DNA of 64,000 nt, from assembly GCA_020634875.1 (NCBI GenBank), contig JACKAX010000002.1, forward strand, positions 62,001 to 126,000. Reading direction: 5' to 3'. Of this stretch, positions 35,637 to 45,305 are shown piece after piece. The notes below the pieces were generated by a model. The model ran no database searches. It saw only the letters and a list, made by a program, of their open reading frames with translations, and was not told where the DNA came from. Each line of letters begins with the position of its first letter. Positions within the stretch are counted from its first letter, which is position 1. The translations under genes and the position numbers were made by a program. This DNA comes from Anaerolineales bacterium. GTDB taxonomy: Bacteria > Chloroflexota > Anaerolineae > Anaerolineales > JABWBV01.

Positions 35637-38633
35637 TTAGACTAATTTCAATTCTTTGGCACTGTTAATGGCCTGAACGCGGCTGTTAACATTGAGTTTG
35701 GTATAGATATTCCCTACATGTGTTTTGACGGTGCTCTGGCTGATGGATAGGAGATGGGCAATTTTTCGATTTGTATAGCCATTACTCAACAATTGTAAGA
35801 CTTCTTGTTCGCGCGGGCTAATAGAAGCAGAAGTTGAAAGGGCTTCCATATCCGTGAGCGAGTAAGAAAAATCGCTTTGTATTTCGGAGGCAGCGTGAAG
35901 AATTTGTTTGATAAAAGCCTGAGTTTCAATCGTGAAGTTTTCGGTCTGCAAAGCTAAAGTCAACAAAGGAGCGCAAAAGCTCAAAGTTTCTAAGAAAGGG
36001 CGGATAAATTGTTCAGGAGCAGCCAGGCGCACCGCGTCTTTAATAGCCTGGAGGGCCTGGTTCACTTTATGTTGATCATACAAGGCTTGAGAAAGCAAGA
36101 TGCGTGGTCGCATCACAGGAACCGAGAGAAAGCCATGGGGATACCGCGCTAGAAAATTGATTAATTGCATCTCTGCAATTTCTGGTTGCTTTTTCGTCAG
36201 TGAGATTTCTGCGCGCACCAATTGAGATAAGGCATGTGGTTCTGTCTCGGTTACTTCGTTCAAAAGTTTTTCGGCAGAAAGGACATCCCCTTTACGGATT
36301 AGAAGGTGGGCTTCATAAGCCAGCAAGTCGCGGTCGGTCCACGCACCTGAGGGACGCCGAAGATGCAAGGCCCGCATGGATTGAAGGTTAGCGAGTGCCT
36401 CCAAAAAATTATCCTGGGCCATTTGAATTTCAGCTTGCCGAACGCCTGCTTGCACCAGCATGTTGGAACTGGTGGGATTCGGGTCTACTTCGTGGGCTTG
36501 TGCCAGATATTTTTGTGCCAGTTCCACCTCATTACGTTCCAGGTATATCTGACTAAGAACAGATAAAGCGATGCTAGCCGGTTCGGGTAATTTTCCCCGT
36601 TGGGCCAGGGCTTGTTCCAAAATTTGGCGTGAAATCCTTTCACTTCGCCGAAGTTGTCCGTTGACCAGGAACCGCCGCGCCAACGCCCCACCTGCCATCA
36701 AGATGACAAAAAGATTACCCTGGTTTTGTGCCCGATGCAATAAATCTGTAATAGGTTGTTCCAGTGTGTCGGCGTGAAGATCATAAACCTGACTCAATAA
36801 ATGGATACCATTCAACAATTCCCACCTGGCATCATTTCCTCGGTCCGCTCGCGCTGGGACTTGATACCTTTCCCCTTGTTCCCAGGCGCGCCGGATTTGT
36901 TGCACCTCGACCAACACATCTTGTTCATCCTGAGTTTGCTGAGCGAGCAGTTTATTGGAGATATTGGCTTCAATCTGAGTAATAAATTGTTCGGCTTTAT
37001 GTTTGGGTAAGGCAACAAACGCTAATCGCAGATATACAAACAGGAGGGTTTTATGCTTTTGCACAACACTCGTTGGCAATTCTTGCAACCAACGTAATAA
37101 GCGGGAATCTTCTCCAAATTGTTCTAATTCGCGCAACGCCAATTCTTCCATCAGTAACGCCGCTTCCTCCCAGGCTTCGGTGGCTAAGAGATGGTATATG
37201 GCATCCGCCGGAGAATACTGTTCCCGATACCATTGTGCGGCACGTTTATGGAGGTTTGAAATTTCTTCAGGAAACCGTACCTGCAATTGACTGAGGAGCA
37301 TTTCTGCAAAAAGATCATGATAGCGATACCATCCCTGCTCTTCCAGACGGACGATAAAAAGATTCTCTTGCCAGAGGTGCAACAGCATGGCCTCCCCGTT
37401 AGATTGTCCGGTGACCGCATCGCATAAACTCCCCGTTAGGTGTTTCAAAATGGCTGTTTTGAGGAGAAACGCCTGCACTTCTGGACTAGACCTTTGAAAC
37501 ACTGTTTCCATAAAATATTCGCGCATGTAGATATGTGCGCCACCAAAAGTATCTACAAAGTGGCGATAATCTTCTTGTTTGCTCAATGCCAAGGCAGTCA
37601 GTGTCAGCCCAGCAGCCCAACCTTCTGTGTGTTTTACCAATTTAGCTAGATCATCATAGGCCAAAGGCGTTTCTTGTCGGTACTGCCGCAAATAGGTAAT
37701 CCCTTCGTCTAGCGTAAACCGCAAATCGCTTGCATCTAACTCGGTCAAAAGTCCCTTTGCTCGAAAATGTCCCAATGAAAGTGGAGGTTTTGTGTGCCCT
37801 AAAATGAACAATTGTATGTTAGGCGGTAAGTGTTCCAACCAAAGTTGAAGCGAATCATAGATTTCCGCCCGATGAATACGATGGAAATCATCAAGCACCA
37901 GGCCTAACTGAGGAATAGTTCTTTGGAATTGAACGATCTCATTCGTCAGACGAGAAACAATTTCTGAATATTGCACTGGGGAAGCAGACCCCAGGTACGT
38001 AAGAAGACCCTTCCCAATTTCAGCATTAACCGTTTGGAGCGCCAGAATCACCGATTGCCAAAAACGGACAAGATTGTTATCACTTCCATCCAAAGAAAGC
38101 CACGCCACTACACGTCCAAAAGACTGGCGCCAATCATTAAGCAATGTGCTTTTACCAAAACCGCTGGGGGCGTAGATCAAGGTGAGAGGGGTGTTGAACT
38201 GATGAGTCAGCCGTGGACGAGAAACCAACTGACGCGGCAACCCTGGAACATTAACCTTGGTCAAAGGCAGAATAGATGTGTCAATCCGCGATTCAGAGGT
38301 AAATTCTTCACCCGCCGGAGTTTGATCAGCAAACTGTTTAAGCAAGGTTTGCCCCGTGAGAGAAAGGCTGGCTTGTTCCAAACGTTCAAGCGTTAATTCC
38401 TCTGTTTTGCCTAGATACACCTTATTCAATTTGCCTGCTCGGCGGTAGCCGTACCAATACGCTTTATCACGGCGTTTCTCACATTGGGCAACGAAATTAC
38501 CGCGCTGGCCTTTGAATGAGAACTTGCGCGCACAAACAAGCCACTCAAACCACAAAGGCGACCCAACCGGGATACAAGCACCTTTAACAAATAAAAAATT
38601 GTCCTTAACAATCGCTTTATCCGAATGTTGCAT
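35637..38633 (-). CDS. MalT-like ATP-dependent LuxR-family transcriptional activator
   Basis: 998 residues. An N-terminal module (about 25-95, FKGQRGNFVAQCEKRR then AYWYGYRRAGKLNKVYLGKT) precedes a STAND ATPase with Walker A APSGFGKST near 155-163. A Walker B-like LGLVLDDFHRI follows, then TPR-like helices. The C-terminus (about 930-998) is a LuxR helix-turn-helix: SPREQEVLQLLSNGYTNRKI, then STVKTHVGNIYTKLNV. MalT-type proteins bind ATP and a sugar inducer, oligomerise and activate promoters. The gene lies between two mirror-image promoter regions that serve GH3 and an importer, its likely targets. A weak AGGAG is 14 bases from the ATG. Confidence 0.93.
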   Translation of the reverse strand: MQHSDKAIVKDNFLFVKGACIPVGSPLWFEWLVCARKFSFKGQRGNFVAQCEKRRDKAYWYGYRRAGKLNKVYLGKTEELTLERLEQASLSLTGQTLLKQFADQTPAGEEFTSESRIDTSILPLTKVNVPGLPRQLVSRPRLTHQFNTPLTLIYAPSGFGKSTLLNDWRQSFGRVVAWLSLDGSDNNLVRFWQSVILALQTVNAEIGKGLLTYLGSASPVQYSEIVSRLTNEIVQFQRTIPQLGLVLDDFHRIHRAEIYDSLQLWLEHLPPNIQLFILGHTKPPLSLGHFRAKGLLTELDASDLRFTLDEGITYLRQYRQETPLAYDDLAKLVKHTEGWAAGLTLTALALSKQEDYRHFVDTFGGAHIYMREYFMETVFQRSSPEVQAFLLKTAILKHLTGSLCDAVTGQSNGEAMLLHLWQENLFIVRLEEQGWYRYHDLFAEMLLSQLQVRFPEEISNLHKRAAQWYREQYSPADAIYHLLATEAWEEAALLMEELALRELEQFGEDSRLLRWLQELPTSVVQKHKTLLFVYLRLAFVALPKHKAEQFITQIEANISNKLLAQQTQDEQDVLVEVQQIRRAWEQGERYQVPARADRGNDARWELLNGIHLLSQVYDLHADTLEQPITDLLHRAQNQGNLFVILMAGGALARRFLVNGQLRRSERISRQILEQALAQRGKLPEPASIALSVLSQIYLERNEVELAQKYLAQAHEVDPNPTSSNMLVQAGVRQAEIQMAQDNFLEALANLQSMRALHLRRPSGAWTDRDLLAYEAHLLIRKGDVLSAEKLLNEVTETEPHALSQLVRAEISLTKKQPEIAEMQLINFLARYPHGFLSVPVMRPRILLSQALYDQHKVNQALQAIKDAVRLAAPEQFIRPFLETLSFCAPLLTLALQTENFTIETQAFIKQILHAASEIQSDFSYSLTDMEALSTSASISPREQEVLQLLSNGYTNRKIAHLLSISQSTVKTHVGNIYTKLNVNSRVQAINSAKELKLV

Positions 38634-38656
38634 GTTATACTAATTATGCTCCTGAA

Positions 38657-38699
38657 AAAGTTACCCAACACCTTTGATTATACCCTGTTGGGTAACTTT
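38657..38699 (-). promoter_or_regulatory. LuxR gene promoter inside an inverted-repeat operator
   Basis: Arms AAAGTTACCCAACA (38657-38670) and the exact complement (38686-38699) enclose a perfect TATAAT on the minus strand at 38677-38682. The hexamer 17 bases upstream (TTAATC) is a poor -35. A protein bound to the repeat would cover the promoter, so negative control or autoregulation is likely. Confidence 0.7.
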
Positions 38700-38706
38700 G
38701 ATTAAT

Positions 38707-38718
38707 AAATCATCCCCC
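38707..38718. promoter_or_regulatory. MalT-box-like site
   Basis: AAATCATCCCCC; its complement GGGGGATGATTT matches the GGGGATGA core of E. coli MalT boxes. It is about 37-48 bases upstream of the predicted LuxR start point. The first part recurs as AAATCATCC inside the 29-bp site at 38761. Confidence 0.5.
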
Positions 38719-38756
38719 AAAATGTTTTTTTTTTACTCATTATGTTTCTCACCTGT

Positions 38757-38809
38757 CTCGAAATCATCCAAACTCCCGATTTTCGACGGGTTGATTTTTT
38801 TGCTATTCT
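38757..38809 (+). promoter_or_regulatory. Activator site and promoter for the second importer
   Basis: The 29 bases at 38757-38785 are the inverted twin of 35486-35514. The plus strand then has CGGG, a T-rich stretch, and TATTCT at 38804-38809 preceded by TGC (extended -10). Spacing from site to -10 is 18 bases, against 17 in the twin. No -35 is seen. Confidence 0.7.
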
Positions 38810-38815
38810 AAGAAC

Positions 38816-39052
38816 GTACCTGTGTACTTTACCTCAGGATGCGCTAACTGACGCTCCACCCTCATGTTGAGCCGCCCAGGTAAATGGAACACGAATTCCG
38901 GAGGTTCATCTGAACAGGCATGTTGGTGTTCATGATGTGCCAAAACCTTTGAAAAGGAGGTGCATGCCGTTTTTTTACCTATCCCCACATAATCCCAGAT
39001 GTATTTCCATCAAGATTGAATTTAAATTTCTAGTATGAGGAGATTACTCACC
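38816..39052 (+). promoter_or_regulatory. Long structured leader of the second importer
   Basis: About 237 bases lie between the predicted start point and the ATG. TTTACCT (38828-38834) pairs with AGGTAAA (38878-38884), enclosing smaller hairpins such as GCG/CGC. Further on, GGCATG (38917-38922) pairs with CATGCC (38963-38968), which is followed by seven T (38970-38976). This looks like a weak intrinsic terminator. No known riboswitch class was recognised. Confidence 0.45.
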
Positions 39053-40945
39053 ATGAAGAAACTTCTGTACCTTGTATCCTTATTGATCGTCGCTTCGATG
39101 ATCTTGTCGGCTTGTACACCAGCGGCAACCCAAGAACCCGCGATGGAAGAGCCTACCGCCGCCCCGGCCATGGAAGAACCCACCGCCGAACCCGCCATGG
39201 AAGAACCTGCCGACCCCAACTCCCTGCCCCGTAATGAAACCCTCTACTACAACGGGCTTCAATGGGGAGCCGTTGTAGGTTGGAACCCCTACTCGAGCAG
39301 CAACAACAACGGTCTGGCGATTGCCCAAGGCGATAGCGCCCGCGTTCTGATGTTCGAATCCCCCTACCTGTACGACATGCTCGATGGGCAGGTGTATCCT
39401 TTGCTCGCCGATGGCCCCTTTGCCTGGAACGATGCTGGCACCGAGATCACCTTCAAAATCAAAACCGCTGCCCACTGGAGCGATGGCACCCCCGTTACCG
39501 CTGAAGATGTCGCCTACACCTGGGCTACCCACGTCAAATACAATACCCCCACCGGGGCAGGCAACGTAGACTACATTGAAGATATTGTCGCTACCGACGC
39601 CCAGACGGTGGTTGTCAAAGCCAAACTGGACGCCTCCGGCAAAGCCCTCAACCCATTGCTCGTGCAGGCCTACATTAGCTCAAACTATGTGATGCAGAAA
39701 GCCTGGACCCAAGCCCTGGAAGAACGCTCCGGCGGCGATGCCACAGCTTTCTTAGCTGACACGGCCGAGGATGTGGTCTACTCTGGTCCTTACCACAAAT
39801 ATTTCGCTGATGACTCCAAAGTCGTGCTCATTCGCGACGACAAATACTGGGGGCAGGATGCCTCCATGTGGGGCAAACTGCCTGCCCCGCGCTATATCGC
39901 CCACACCATCTTCAAAGACAACGCAGCCGGCACCACCGCCCTGCAGTCCGGGGAAGTGGATGTGAGCCAGCAGTTCAACTCTAACGTCCAGGACCTGTGG
40001 CTGAAGGACAACCTGCCCATCTCCACCTACCTGCCCGACGCCCCTTATGACATTGGGGCCAGTCTGCCCACCGCCTTCTTCAATTTGAAATCGCCCGGCT
40101 TGGACCAGATTGCCGTCCGCAAAGCCATTGCGATTGCCGTAGATTACCCCACCATCATTGCCAACGCGATGACCAACCAATCCGCTACCTTCGACCAGGT
40201 GCCGCGCTCCCTGATGAACCCCACCGCGGGCGAACAGGCCCTGTATGACCACGCGGCTGTGGCTGACCTGCAATGGGCTGGGAACGACATCGAAGGCGCC
40301 ATCAAATTGCTTGATGATGCCGGGATTGTGGACACCGACGGCGATGGCTGGCGGGAATTCAATGGTGAGAACCTGCACTATGTTGCCACCTGCCCCAACG
40401 GGTGGTCGGACTGGCAAGCAGCCATTGAAGTGGTTGCCGCCGCCGGGAAAGCCATTGGCATTGACATCACCACTAACTACCCCGAATGGTCTGTTTACCA
40501 AACCGTGGTAACCGTCTCCGACAAACCCCTCCCCGAAGGCTATGACATCTTCATGATGTGGAGTGGTGGCGCTGGCCCGACCCAACCCTGGGGCCGGATC
40601 CGGGGCTTAATCAGCTCCGAGTTCGTTGGCATGGCCAGCAACTGGAGTGGGAACTGGGGTCAGTACACCAACGCTGACGCGGATGCCCTGATTCAGGCTA
40701 TCCCCGCCGAAACCGATGCCGCCAAGTTGAAGGAAATGTACACCGAATTAGTCAAGATTTACTTGACCGACATCCCCTCCTTCACGCTTATGTACCGCCC
40801 GCAGGTGTTCCACACTGTGTATGAAGGCGTCTGGACCAACTTCCCCTACGACGGGGATGGCACCACCCCGCCCGTCCCGCCGATGATCTGCTCCGATGGT
40901 TGGGGCGTCGCCTGCCTCTACAATCTGGAGTTGGTCAATAAGTAA
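39053..40945 (+). CDS. ABC importer substrate-binding lipoprotein (SBP_bac_5 family)
   Basis: 630 residues from the ATG at 39053 (MKKLLYLV), with GAGGAG 10 bases upstream; an ATG 6 codons earlier has no ribosome site. The signal ends in a LSAC lipobox near residue 21. The linker is made of near-perfect AMEEPTA repeats. The mature part has [22 protein letters not shown] and, later, [14 protein letters not shown], typical of family 5 binding proteins. It should capture the ligand on the outer face and deliver it to the two permeases. The promoter twin shared with GH3 suggests a beta-glucoside ligand (inference). Confidence 0.93.
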   Translation: MKKLLYLVSLLIVASMILSACTPAATQEPAMEEPTAAPAMEEPTAEPAMEEPADPNSLPRNETLYYNGLQWGAVVGWNPYSSSNNNGLAIAQGDSARVLMFESPYLYDMLDGQVYPLLADGPFAWNDAGTEITFKIKTAAHWSDGTPVTAEDVAYTWATHVKYNTPTGAGNVDYIEDIVATDAQTVVVKAKLDASGKALNPLLVQAYISSNYVMQKAWTQALEERSGGDATAFLADTAEDVVYSGPYHKYFADDSKVVLIRDDKYWGQDASMWGKLPAPRYIAHTIFKDNAAGTTALQSGEVDVSQQFNSNVQDLWLKDNLPISTYLPDAPYDIGASLPTAFFNLKSPGLDQIAVRKAIAIAVDYPTIIANAMTNQSATFDQVPRSLMNPTAGEQALYDHAAVADLQWAGNDIEGAIKLLDDAGIVDTDGDGWREFNGENLHYVATCPNGWSDWQAAIEVVAAAGKAIGIDITTNYPEWSVYQTVVTVSDKPLPEGYDIFMMWSGGAGPTQPWGRIRGLISSEFVGMASNWSGNWGQYTNADADALIQAIPAETDAAKLKEMYTELVKIYLTDIPSFTLMYRPQVFHTVYEGVWTNFPYDGDGTTPPVPPMICSDGWGVACLYNLELVNK

Positions 40946-40961
40946 CCAATCTTCTTAGTCG

Positions 40962-41066
40962 CAATAGCCATGTTCCAGCAACCGGAACATGGCTATTGTT
41001 TATACATAGTTCCGCCGAAAAAAGGATGGGTGAGGGACGTATGTACCCTACCCATCCTTTTTTTCG
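40962..41066 (+). terminator. Two tandem terminator hairpins after the binding-protein gene
   Basis: Hairpin 1 (40962-40998) has a 15-bp perfect stem CAATAGCCATGTTCC with a 7-base loop, then TTTATAC. Hairpin 2 (41016-41066) pairs GAAAAAAGGATGGGT with its complement and has inner AGGG/CCCT pairing, then a T-run. They separate the binding-protein gene from the permeases, as in the first importer. Confidence 0.85.
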
Positions 41067-41102
41067 AGCCTTCCAACTGCTTGAGGATATGGAGGTGTCG
41101 TT

Positions 41103-42107
41103 TTGAAAGGATATACCAAATATTTTGGGAATAAGTTAGCCTGGTTTCTTGTCACTTTAGTTTTCGCCTTCATACTGAATTTCACCTTACCACGCCTGAT
41201 GCCAGGAGATCCTGTGGCTGCTATCGTAGCCAGGTTTGCACAAGGGTTAAGCGATGCGACCGGGGTGCAGGCCATTTACGAGCAATATACAAAGCTGTTT
41301 GGAACCGATCTGCCCATGTGGCAGCAATTCTTTATCTACATAAGGAATGTAATTCGGGGTGACTTTGGTTTCTCCATCAGCCAGTATCCTCGCACAGTAG
41401 CAGATGTCGTTAAATCATCGATCTGGTGGACGATTGGCCTCCAATTTCCGGCGATCATTGTGGGGTGGCTCTTGGGAAATACCCTCGGTGCGTTAGCCGC
41501 TTACCTCAAGGGGGGGTTTGATAGGGTGATTATGCCTGTCAGCATTTTCATGAGTAATATGCCCGCATTCGGTATGGCGATCATTATGATGGTAATTTTT
41601 GCCGTTGGCCTAGGATGGTTTCCAACGTCAGGTGGATACGGCTTTGACCTGATCCCAAATTTCAGTTGGAAATTTATATGGTCAGTGATCATCCACTACC
41701 AACTGCCTTTTTGGTCCATCGTGCTAATCACCATTGGAGGTCAAGCGATTGGGATGCGCTCAATGTCTATTTATGAATTGAATGCCGATTACGTCAAATA
41801 TAGTCGCTTTATGGGCATTAAAGACTACAAGATCATCCGCTATGTCTTTAGAAATGCCATGTTACCCCAAATTACGGGACTGGCATTATCTATTGGAACA
41901 ATGGTTGGCGGGGCACTGGTGGCAGAGATCATTTTTAGTTATCCCGGATTGGGAACTACGATTTTGTCGGCAGTGTTAGGGCAGGATTATCCCTTGATTT
42001 CGGCGGTGACGTTGATCATCACCATTATGTTGCTAACGGCCAACTTCGTCATTGAGATCCTCTACGGTATCCTAGACCCGCGGATCAAAGCCGCGCAAAC
42101 CGATTAG
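41103..42107 (+). CDS. ABC importer permease (OppB type)
   Basis: 334 residues starting with TTG at 41103, with GGAGGTG 5 bases upstream. Six membrane helices are predicted. [17 protein letters not shown] and the coupling loop [21 protein letters not shown] are family hallmarks. It pairs with the permease 12 bases downstream. The TTG start may lower expression relative to the binding protein. Confidence 0.92.
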   Translation: MKGYTKYFGNKLAWFLVTLVFAFILNFTLPRLMPGDPVAAIVARFAQGLSDATGVQAIYEQYTKLFGTDLPMWQQFFIYIRNVIRGDFGFSISQYPRTVADVVKSSIWWTIGLQFPAIIVGWLLGNTLGALAAYLKGGFDRVIMPVSIFMSNMPAFGMAIIMMVIFAVGLGWFPTSGGYGFDLIPNFSWKFIWSVIIHYQLPFWSIVLITIGGQAIGMRSMSIYELNADYVKYSRFMGIKDYKIIRYVFRNAMLPQITGLALSIGTMVGGALVAEIIFSYPGLGTTILSAVLGQDYPLISAVTLIITIMLLTANFVIEILYGILDPRIKAAQTD

Positions 42108-42119
42108 GAGGGTAGTTTC

Positions 42120-43370
42120 ATGAAACACCTTATCCGACAAATTTTTCAATCTACAAATTTCATCATTGGCTTTGTCATTTTTGTGTCGATTCTGCTGACT
42201 GTCTTTATTTACCCTCGCATTATTCCAGACCCCCCTCTGGGAATCATTGCCCAGGGCACTTTCTTTGAACCCGGGATCTATGTGAACGTTTATGACAGTA
42301 TTAATACCAAACCCTATACGCTTAAATTGAAAGAAGCTGATGCAAAGCGCATCGCCAGCACGCTGGGCGAAGAAGACCGTCTTGCGATGCAGGAATGGCT
42401 TGTAGGTGCAGGCGTTCCCGAAAGCGAAATTGATACTGAAAACACCGAGGCTCTGTTAGCACTGTGGGAAGCGAACTTTGATCCGACAAAACGCCTCCCC
42501 GGAATGACTAATTCCGATCGGAACTATTACATCCGCCTAAATGGATCGCTCGAAGGCATTTTATCCACCGAACCGGCAATCATTGCCGCAGAAAATCCAG
42601 AGACAGGGGCATTAGACGAAAAAGGAAGCGTTGAACAGTCCGATTATGTCAATGTCAACCAGGTGGCAAATGTACGTGTTTTACCGCTTGGCACAGATAA
42701 TTTTGGCCGTGATGTGTTGACGGAATTGGTCTCGGCTACCGGTGTATCCTTACAAATCGGCTTGGTCGCAGGTCTTGTTGCCACTTTTATCGGGTTGATC
42801 TTAGGGTTGTTCTCGGGTTATGTGGGTGGCATTGTGGATGATGTGATCATGTTCATCACCAACCTGTTTACCGTCATCCCTGGCTTTGTGTTGCTCATCC
42901 TGATTTCGTTTAGTATTGGACAAGATAAACGTGGTGCCCTCACCGTCGCGGTTGTGATTGGGCTAACCTCCTGGGTCTGGACGGCGCGCGCAGTGCGTGC
43001 GCAGGTGATCTCCCTGCGTAACCGCGACCATGTTAACCTGTCGAAACTATCTGGGCATACCATCGGGCACATCATTCTTAATGACATTCTGCCCTACATC
43101 GCCTCGTATGTAGTGATGGCCTTCATTCTCCAGATTTCATCAGGGATTCTCGCCGAAGCCGGGCTATCCATTCTTGGGCTAGGTCCCCGCACCACCGAAG
43201 TGCCCACCCTGGGGTTAATGATGCAGTGGGCGATGATTTATCAGGCGCATATCCTGGGCAAATGGTGGGCCTACTTCCCCGTCATCATCACCATCGCGCT
43301 CATCACATTCTCGATGAATTTGATGAACACCGGGCTTGACCAAGTCTTCAATCCCTCATTAAGGAGTTAG
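42120..43370 (+). CDS. ABC importer permease (OppC type) with large extracytoplasmic insert
   Basis: 416 residues, against about 300 for classical OppC. The first helix ([19 protein letters not shown]) is followed by about 145 residues that should face outward, before [20 protein letters not shown] and the five-helix core. The coupling loop is in [20 protein letters not shown]. Similar inserts occur in the first importer's OppC. The insert may contact the binding protein or a glycan. Confidence 0.92.
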   Translation: MKHLIRQIFQSTNFIIGFVIFVSILLTVFIYPRIIPDPPLGIIAQGTFFEPGIYVNVYDSINTKPYTLKLKEADAKRIASTLGEEDRLAMQEWLVGAGVPESEIDTENTEALLALWEANFDPTKRLPGMTNSDRNYYIRLNGSLEGILSTEPAIIAAENPETGALDEKGSVEQSDYVNVNQVANVRVLPLGTDNFGRDVLTELVSATGVSLQIGLVAGLVATFIGLILGLFSGYVGGIVDDVIMFITNLFTVIPGFVLLILISFSIGQDKRGALTVAVVIGLTSWVWTARAVRAQVISLRNRDHVNLSKLSGHTIGHIILNDILPYIASYVVMAFILQISSGILAEAGLSILGLGPRTTEVPTLGLMMQWAMIYQAHILGKWWAYFPVIITIALITFSMNLMNTGLDQVFNPSLRS

Positions 43371-43375
43371 TTGCG

Positions 43376-44407
43376 ATGTCAGATTCAAATGTAATTTTAG
43401 AGGTTCGCGAACTAACCACCAAATACATCACCCGGTTTCGAGAGGATGTGTATGCGGTAGATCATGTTTCTTTAAAGATCAAAGAAGGAAAATCGTTGGG
43501 GATTGCAGGGGAATCCGGATGTGGTAAGTCAACGCTGGCGCTCAGCTTGATGGGATATTATTTTCCTCCACTCCATTACACCAGTGGCGAGATCATCATT
43601 GACGGGAAAAATATTTCTGGCATGAAACCCGATGAGATTCGGAAGACAGTCTTGGGAACAGAAATTGCCTATATCCCCCAGGCTGCAATGAATGCGCTCA
43701 ACCCTACGCAGAAGATTATCCATTTTATTGAGGATGTAGTCCGGGCACACGATCCATATCAAAGCAAGAACGAAATTTACGATTTTGCCAGATCGGCCTT
43801 TGAAAAACTAGGCCTCCCAGCAGAAGTGCTACAAAAATATCCTGTGGAACTGTCGGGTGGAATGAAGCAGCGTACTGTGATCGCCGTTTCGGTGATCCTG
43901 GGTCCGAAAGTGCTGATTGCTGATGAGCCTTCCTCCGCACTGGATGTCACCTCCCAAAAAATGGTGATCAAGATGCTGCGGAATTTGATGGATTCGGGGT
44001 ATGTGAAAGGGATGATCTTCATTACGCACGAACTTCCCCTCCTGTACAACGTAACCGACGACATTATGGTTATGTATGCCGGGCAATTGGTTGAACTGGC
44101 AGATGCCCAACAAGCCGTCTTTAACCCTCTCCATCCGTACTCAAGAGGATTGATGGGATCCATTATTGTCCCAGAAAGTGGGCTACGGGATGTAAAACTG
44201 ACCGCGATCCCTGGTGTACCGCCGAACCTAAAAAAACCTCCTAAGGGGTGTCGTTTTGCAGAACGGTGTAAATATGTTCGCCCCGAATGTCAAACCATCT
44301 CGATTCCTGTCCGGGAGGCCGAGGATGGACGAGTGTATCGCTGCATCATCCCTGAACACGAACTACGCGAAATTTATGTAAAAGAGGATGCATCAAATGA
44401 CAGATGA
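43376..44407 (+). CDS. ABC importer ATPase (OppD type)
   Basis: 343 residues. Walker A is [13 protein letters not shown], the signature [14 protein letters not shown], Walker [13 protein letters not shown] and the switch His is in FITHELP. The C-terminal [14 protein letters not shown] is the oligopeptide-type Cys-rich tail. The signature has Met where Gln is usual. It starts 5 bases after the permease stop and overlaps the next ATPase gene. Confidence 0.93.
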   Translation: MSDSNVILEVRELTTKYITRFREDVYAVDHVSLKIKEGKSLGIAGESGCGKSTLALSLMGYYFPPLHYTSGEIIIDGKNISGMKPDEIRKTVLGTEIAYIPQAAMNALNPTQKIIHFIEDVVRAHDPYQSKNEIYDFARSAFEKLGLPAEVLQKYPVELSGGMKQRTVIAVSVILGPKVLIADEPSSALDVTSQKMVIKMLRNLMDSGYVKGMIFITHELPLLYNVTDDIMVMYAGQLVELADAQQAVFNPLHPYSRGLMGSIIVPESGLRDVKLTAIPGVPPNLKKPPKGCRFAERCKYVRPECQTISIPVREAEDGRVYRCIIPEHELREIYVKEDASNDR

Positions 44408-45209
44408 AAAAATCCCAATCCTGAGTGGCAAAGGGGTAACAAAGGTTTTTGGCTTTGGCCGTCAAAAAACCGTGGCGGTAGATCATGTAGACTTCACCTT
44501 TTATAAGGGCGAGATTGTCTCGATTGTCGGCGAATCAGGTAGCGGTAAAACTACGCTCGCCAAAATGCTCCTCGGTTTAATCAGCCATACAGAAGGTGAG
44601 ATCCAATACCTCGGCCAAAAACGTGATATTAGCTCCCAAAAGAAAAAACAAGCGTATTGGAAGAACATTCAGGCGATCTTCCAAGACCCGTTTTCATCCT
44701 ACAATATCTTCAACAAAATTGATACTGTGTTGTTGGATTGTATTCGGATGCGCGGCGGCAAGAATCTGCCTTACCCGGAAAAAGTGAAGATGATGACCGA
44801 GGCATGTAGCTTCGTTAACTTGAAATTTGAAGAGCTAACAAACAAATACCCCTTTGAACTCTCAGGCGGACAAATGCAGCGTCTGATGATTGCCCGTATC
44901 TTTCTCCTGAAACCGACGATTCTGCTCGCGGACGAACCCACCTCGATGATTGACGCGAGTTCTCGAGCAACGATTCTGGATTACTTGTTGAAACTGCGGA
45001 ATGAAATCGGGATGACCACAATCTTCATCACCCACGATATTGGCCTGGCATATTACGTTTCGGATAGTGTATACATCATGGAACGTGGAAAATTTGTTGA
45101 AAGCGGCTCCGCAGATCAGGTGATTCTCCATTCAAAAGAGGCCTATACCAAGCGTCTGATCAGTGATGTGCCTAAGATTCATGAGGAATGGGACCTTTCG
45201 ACGGTGTAA
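44397..45209 (+). CDS. ABC importer ATPase (OppF type, short)
   Basis: 270 residues from the ATG at 44397, with GAGGAT upstream; it overlaps the preceding gene by 11 bases. Walker A is [12 protein letters not shown], the signature [13 protein letters not shown], Walker [13 protein letters not shown] and the His is in FITHDIG. It lacks the Cys-rich C-terminal domain of long OppF proteins. It is the last gene of the operon, before a strong terminator. Confidence 0.92.
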   Translation: MTDEKIPILSGKGVTKVFGFGRQKTVAVDHVDFTFYKGEIVSIVGESGSGKTTLAKMLLGLISHTEGEIQYLGQKRDISSQKKKQAYWKNIQAIFQDPFSSYNIFNKIDTVLLDCIRMRGGKNLPYPEKVKMMTEACSFVNLKFEELTNKYPFELSGGQMQRLMIARIFLLKPTILLADEPTSMIDASSRATILDYLLKLRNEIGMTTIFITHDIGLAYYVSDSVYIMERGKFVESGSADQVILHSKEAYTKRLISDVPKIHEEWDLSTV

Positions 45210-45231
45210 GCAGCACGCATAAAAACATTTC

Positions 45232-45271
45232 AAAAAAAGAGGGCGGCAGGAACCTGCCGCCCTCTTTTTTT
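45232..45271 (+). terminator. Intrinsic terminator of the second importer operon
   Basis: A stem of about 18 bp (AAGAGGGCGGCAGG paired with its complement) has a 2-base loop and is followed by TTTTTTT. It ends the importer operon. Confidence 0.92.
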
Positions 45272-45305
45272 AGTGTCATTTTCACTTGGATGGTATCATA
45301 TTCCC

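Noticed and set aside
35463..38809. Reading the LuxR gene with its inverted flanks as a transposon
   Set aside because: No transposase, no target duplication, and each flank ends in a promoter that serves a fitting outward gene. Shared regulation explains it better, although an old mobile origin is not excluded.
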